Source: Saprospiraceae bacterium
GTDB taxonomy: Bacteria > Bacteroidota > Bacteroidia > Chitinophagales > Saprospiraceae
NCBI GenBank assembly: GCA_025455635.1
Contig: JALOMF010000140.1
Coordinates: 1 to 8,954 of the forward strand
Direction: 5' to 3'
Length of the DNA stretch: 8,954 nucleotides
The notes under the pieces were generated by a model. That model did not search any database, was not told the DNA's origin, and worked only from the letters and a program-made list of their open reading frames with translations. Shown here one piece after another: positions 6,394 to 8,954 of this stretch; the first letter of the stretch is position 1; every line of letters starts with the position of its first letter. Both the position numbers and the translations under genes were made by a program.

Positions 6394-6477
6394 TGTTGGA
6401 TTGTTAAAATTGTTGGATTGCTAGGTTGTTGTCGCCAAGTGTGCAACAATCAAGCAATTCAACAATCAAACAATTTT
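6392..6477. repeat. Imperfect palindromic repeat of ATTGTTGGATTG words between acyltransferase and reductase genes
   Basis: ATTGTTGGATTG occurs at 6392-6403 and 6409-6420, a direct repeat of 17-base period. The opposite half, 6444-6477, carries the complementary words CAACAATCAAGCAATT and CAACAATCAAACAATT. Arms 6406-6431 and 6444-6477 pair imperfectly: 14 of 15 bases in the outer part, an 8-base gap, then 9 of 11. The element spans the whole gap between the two minus-strand genes and reaches into the reductase start codon and the acyltransferase stop codon. It is AT-rich against GC-richer neighbours. It differs in sequence from the element at 5315-5397. Confidence 0.7.
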
Positions 6478-7586
6478 CAAAGGTCTTTTATAAAGCACCT
6501 CCGCCGCTTGTGCTGCCTTGGGCTATAGTCCTTCCAGATGGCCTGCACGTGGATGTTCGTCTCCAGTTCAGGGTTGGTTTCCACTTTTTTGATGCCGAAT
6601 TTCTGGTAATTCCGCAGGATTTTATCAAAAATCATGACGTGGACGCCCTTGCGCTGGTACTCCTTCTCAATGGCGATGAGGTAAAAATCGGCCCGGTCGT
6701 TTTTGCGCATGGAACCGAGGATGTGCAGGAAGCCGAAAGGGAAAAGTTTGCCCTTGGCCTTCTGCACGGCGTGGGAGAGGGAGGGCATCGTGAGGCCGAA
6801 GGCAATGACCTCGCCCGCCTTGTCGAGGATGATGGAAACGAACTCCGGCTTGATGAAGGTGAAATACTGCTCCGTGTAGAACTTGATTTGGGCGTCGGTC
6901 AAGGTCACGGTGCCGTACAGGTCGTGGTAAGCCTTGTTGATGAGCGCAAAAATCTTGGGCGCATACGGTTTGAGCTGGGAGCGGCTGCCCTCGACGTGCC
7001 GCAGTTCAAACCGCTCGGCCACCTTTTTTGAGAACTCGCTGATACGCTCCGGCATCTCCGTCGGCACATCAATCTCGAACTCCACCCAGTCGGTGCTCTT
7101 GCCGTAGCCCGCTGCCTCCAAGTGGGCGAGATAGTACGGGTGGTTGTACATCGTGGCGAAGGTGCCCAGCTCGTTGAACCCCTCGATGAGCATCCCCTCC
7201 CGGTCGAGGTCGGTGAAGCCGAGCGGGCCGTGGATTTGGGTCATGCCTTGCTGCCGTGCCCAGTTTTCCACGGTATTGAAAAGGGCCTGGGACACCTCCC
7301 GGTCGTCCACGAACTCTATCCAACCGAAGCGGGCGAGCCGTTTGCCTGTCTTCTCGTTTTCGGCACGGCTGAGGATGCCAGCGATGCGCCCGACGATTTT
7401 GCCGTCCCGCTTCGCCACCCAGTACCGCTTGTCGCAGTAGCTGAACGCCGGGTTTTTGCGCAGCGTGACCATGTCATCGTGGATGAGCGGCGGCACCCAG
7501 TTCGGGTTGCCTTTGTACAGCTCGAACGGGAATTTGATGAAGTCCAGCACTTCCGACCTGCTGGACGCTTCGTGAATTGTGACCAT
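6477..7586 (-). CDS. bcerS: GNAT-family N-acyltransferase, probable bacterial ceramide synthase bCerS
   Basis: A 369-residue protein of a Bacteroidota GNAT-like family. Its N-terminal half carries YKGNPNWVPPL (24-34), YWVAKRDGKIVGRIAGI (55-71, a GNAT-like beta hairpin) and GPLGFTDLDREGMLIEGF (120-137). The C-terminal half has the acyl-CoA-binding loop IEKEYQRKGVHVMIFDKI (306-323; core Q311-R-K-G314) and NPELETN (338-344). No membrane segment or signal peptide is evident; a short hydrophobic stretch LFPFGFLHIL (281-290) is too short to span. It starts 9 bases after the spt stop, so the two are surely co-transcribed. In Caulobacter, an acyltransferase of this kind joins a fatty acyl group to 3-ketosphinganine. 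Family and context support the same role here: N-acylation of the SPT product. The exact acyl donor cannot be read. Its name is inferred mainly from the neighbourhood. Confidence 0.8.
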   Translation of the reverse strand: MVTIHEASSRSEVLDFIKFPFELYKGNPNWVPPLIHDDMVTLRKNPAFSYCDKRYWVAKRDGKIVGRIAGILSRAENEKTGKRLARFGWIEFVDDREVSQALFNTVENWARQQGMTQIHGPLGFTDLDREGMLIEGFNELGTFATMYNHPYYLAHLEAAGYGKSTDWVEFEIDVPTEMPERISEFSKKVAERFELRHVEGSRSQLKPYAPKIFALINKAYHDLYGTVTLTDAQIKFYTEQYFTFIKPEFVSIILDKAGEVIAFGLTMPSLSHAVQKAKGKLFPFGFLHILGSMRKNDRADFYLIAIEKEYQRKGVHVMIFDKILRNYQKFGIKKVETNPELETNIHVQAIWKDYSPRQHKRRRCFIKDL

Positions 7587-7595
7587 TGTTTTCGT

Positions 7596-8807
7596 TTAAA
7601 CTTCTTGGCCTTTCAGGATTTCAAGCTCCCGTGCCACCGCCGCCATTTTACTGATGGCCTCATCTATTTGCTCAAAAGTGTGCGTGGCCATGAGCGAGAA
7701 GCGGATGAGGGTATTCTCTGGTGCCACGGCGGGCGTGATGACTGGATTGACAAACACGCCCAAATCCTGCAATTGGCGGGTCAGCAGGAAGGTTTTGTTT
7801 ACGTCCCGAACATAAATAGGGATGATTGGCGTGGTCGAATGTCCCGTATCGAAGCCGAGGTCGTCCAACTGCTGCTTTGCGTAGCGGGTATTGGCCCAAA
7901 GTTTTTCGATGCGCTCTGGCTCTTGCTGGATCAAATCCAATGCAGCGATGACGGCAGCTGCGTTTGCTGGCGCAATACTGGCGCTGAAGATGAGCGACCG
8001 GGCGTTGTGCTTGAGCCAGTTGGCAACTTCATGGCTGCAGGCGATGAAGCCGCCGATAGTGGCTAAAGATTTGGAAAAAGTGCCCATGATGAGGTCCACC
8101 TCGTCGGTGAGGCCGAAATGGTCGCAAGTGCCCTTGCCGAACTCGCCCAGTACGCCGAGGCCGTGGGCACAGTCCACCATGATATTGGCATTGTATTGCT
8201 TCGCAAGGCGCACGATTTCTGGCAGGTTGCACACGTCGCCTTCCATGCTGAACACACCGTCGGTGACGATGAGCGCCATGTCTTCTGGCCCACGATCCCT
8301 GCCCGCCAGTTGGAGCACCTTTTCCAGTGACTCCATGTTGTTGTGCTTGTACTTGCGGGTGGTGGCGAAGCTGAGGCGGGTGCCATCCACGATGGAGGCG
8401 TGGTTGGCATCGTCGGAGATGATGAAGTCCTTTCGGCCCAACAGCGATGAAAGTACGCCGAGGTTCACCTGCATGCCCGTGCTGAACACGATGGCCTCGT
8501 CCTTGCCGACGAACTTGGCTAGTTTTTCCTCCAGTTCGATGTGGAGGTCGAGGGTGCCGTTGAGGAAGCGGGAGCCAGCGCAGCCGGAGCCGTACTTGTC
8601 CACGGCGGCCTTGGCGGCTTCCTTGAGCTTAGGGTGGTTGGTGAGGCCGAGGTAGCTGTTCGAGCCGAACATGAGCACCTTCTTGCCGTTCATGGTCACC
8701 ACCGTGTCTTGGTCGCTTTCGATGACCCTGAAATAGGGGTACACGCCCGCCGCTTTCGCCTCCTGCGGTGCGGTGTACCGTTTCATTTTCGTTTGAAGCA
8801 GGTTCAT
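7596..8807 (-). CDS. spt: Serine palmitoyltransferase
   Basis: It condenses L-serine with a long-chain acyl-CoA, releasing CO2 and CoA, to give 3-ketosphinganine, the committed step of sphingolipid synthesis. The enzyme is a cytoplasmic, PLP-dependent alpha-oxoamine synthase homodimer, and 403 residues is the normal bacterial length. Seen are: GSNSYLGL (48-55), GSGCAGSRF (73-81), DDANHAS (132-138, with H136 the likely ring-stacking histidine), VDCAHG (211-216, with D212 contacting the cofactor nitrogen and H215), GTFSKSLATIGGF (242-254, with K246 the Schiff-base lysine) and IRFSLMATHT (368-377, with R369 for substrate carboxylate). GTFSKSLA and SRFLNGT favour SPT over BioF or KBL, which the following acyltransferase and reductase genes reinforce. 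C213 replaces the usual Asp or Glu of the D(D/E)AH motif. The ATG at 8807 gives MNLLQTKMKR; Met8 is a possible later start. The next gene begins 9 bases after its stop. Confidence 0.92.
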   Translation of the reverse strand: MNLLQTKMKRYTAPQEAKAAGVYPYFRVIESDQDTVVTMNGKKVLMFGSNSYLGLTNHPKLKEAAKAAVDKYGSGCAGSRFLNGTLDLHIELEEKLAKFVGKDEAIVFSTGMQVNLGVLSSLLGRKDFIISDDANHASIVDGTRLSFATTRKYKHNNMESLEKVLQLAGRDRGPEDMALIVTDGVFSMEGDVCNLPEIVRLAKQYNANIMVDCAHGLGVLGEFGKGTCDHFGLTDEVDLIMGTFSKSLATIGGFIACSHEVANWLKHNARSLIFSASIAPANAAAVIAALDLIQQEPERIEKLWANTRYAKQQLDDLGFDTGHSTTPIIPIYVRDVNKTFLLTRQLQDLGVFVNPVITPAVAPENTLIRFSLMATHTFEQIDEAISKMAAVARELEILKGQEV

Positions 8808-8837
8808 TAATTTTCTGTATTGTGTGTTATGCGAATG

Positions 8838-8954
8838 TCAGTAAAAATCTTCTGGGTCAACCCGAATCTCACCTGTCTCCTGATAGTAGTCTCGGTAGTT
8901 GCTTTTTATAAAATGTTGATAATCAAATTTTTGCAACTCAATTTGTTTAACCCA
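8838..8954 (-). CDS. C-terminal end of an unidentified protein (5' part outside window)
   Basis: Reading the minus strand from the window edge gives an uninterrupted frame of 38 residues: WVKQIELQKFDYQHFIKS, NYRDYYQETGEIRVDPEDFY, then TGA at 8840-8838. It is rich in Tyr, Asp, Glu and Lys, soluble in character, with no membrane segment. The stop lies 30 bases before the spt ATG on the same strand with no terminator or good promoter between, so this gene is probably the first visible member of the sphingolipid operon. I do not recognise the family from this tail, which is too short to tell a function. The alternative, a chance open frame, is less likely given the protein-like composition and placement. 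Confidence 0.6.
   Translation of the reverse strand, partial: WVKQIELQKFDYQHFIKSNYRDYYQETGEIRVDPEDFY

Noticed and set aside
7122..8066. Plus-strand open frame of 314 codons opposite the spt and acyltransferase genes
   Set aside because: It is the antisense of two clearly recognised genes, crosses their junction, and has no family features of its own; GC-rich codons leave long shadow frames.

Overview
The window looks like a chromosomal segment of a Bacteroidota bacterium, perhaps near Saprospiria or Chitinophagia. The proteins point there: a short Bacteroidota-type arginine decarboxylase, a conserved hypothetical protein ending in GVMIK, a Bacteroidota-style serine palmitoyltransferase, and GNAT and short-chain dehydrogenase partners in the same order. 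Several upstream regions also carry the Bacteroidota promoter form (TTG, about 19 bases, TAnnTTTG/TTCG) and lack clear Shine-Dalgarno sites. The placement below phylum is a guess.

Left part, plus strand (1-3339): the C-terminal 445 residues of a Dna2/UPF1-like superfamily 1 helicase whose start lies outside the window; lipB (octanoyltransferase, lipoate synthesis) with its own promoter; a conserved hypothetical protein of 136 residues; and a hotdog-fold acyl-CoA thioesterase.

Middle part (3340-5314): two very small minus-strand genes, one for a 43-residue single-pass membrane protein with a good promoter and one for a possible 38-residue CxxC protein. A perfect 17-bp hairpin terminator lies between them. 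They are followed by a monocistronic plus-strand arginine decarboxylase (polyamine synthesis).

Right part, minus strand (8954 down to 5395): the end of an unidentified gene, then serine palmitoyltransferase, a GNAT-type N-acyltransferase matching bacterial ceramide synthase, and an extended short-chain dehydrogenase matching ceramide reductase. These three would take serine plus acyl-CoA to 3-ketosphinganine, then 3-oxoceramide, then dihydroceramide. This is the bacterial sphingolipid pathway in gene order. spt and the acyltransferase are 9 bases apart, and the unknown gene ends 30 bases before spt.

Two families of repetitive elements stand out. One is built from ATCCGAAAT/ATCCGCAAT words. 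It forms a 33-bp near-perfect hairpin filling exactly the space between the convergent stop codons of the decarboxylase and the dehydrogenase, and related words sit in frame inside the helicase, adding a short NPQS...NPQS peptide insert. The second, built from ATTGTTGGATTG/CAATCAAACAATC words, fills the gap between the acyltransferase and dehydrogenase genes. The sphingolipid cassette itself is known biology. The in-frame repeat insertion, the small minus-strand genes and the unidentified gene heading the sphingolipid cluster are the less described parts.
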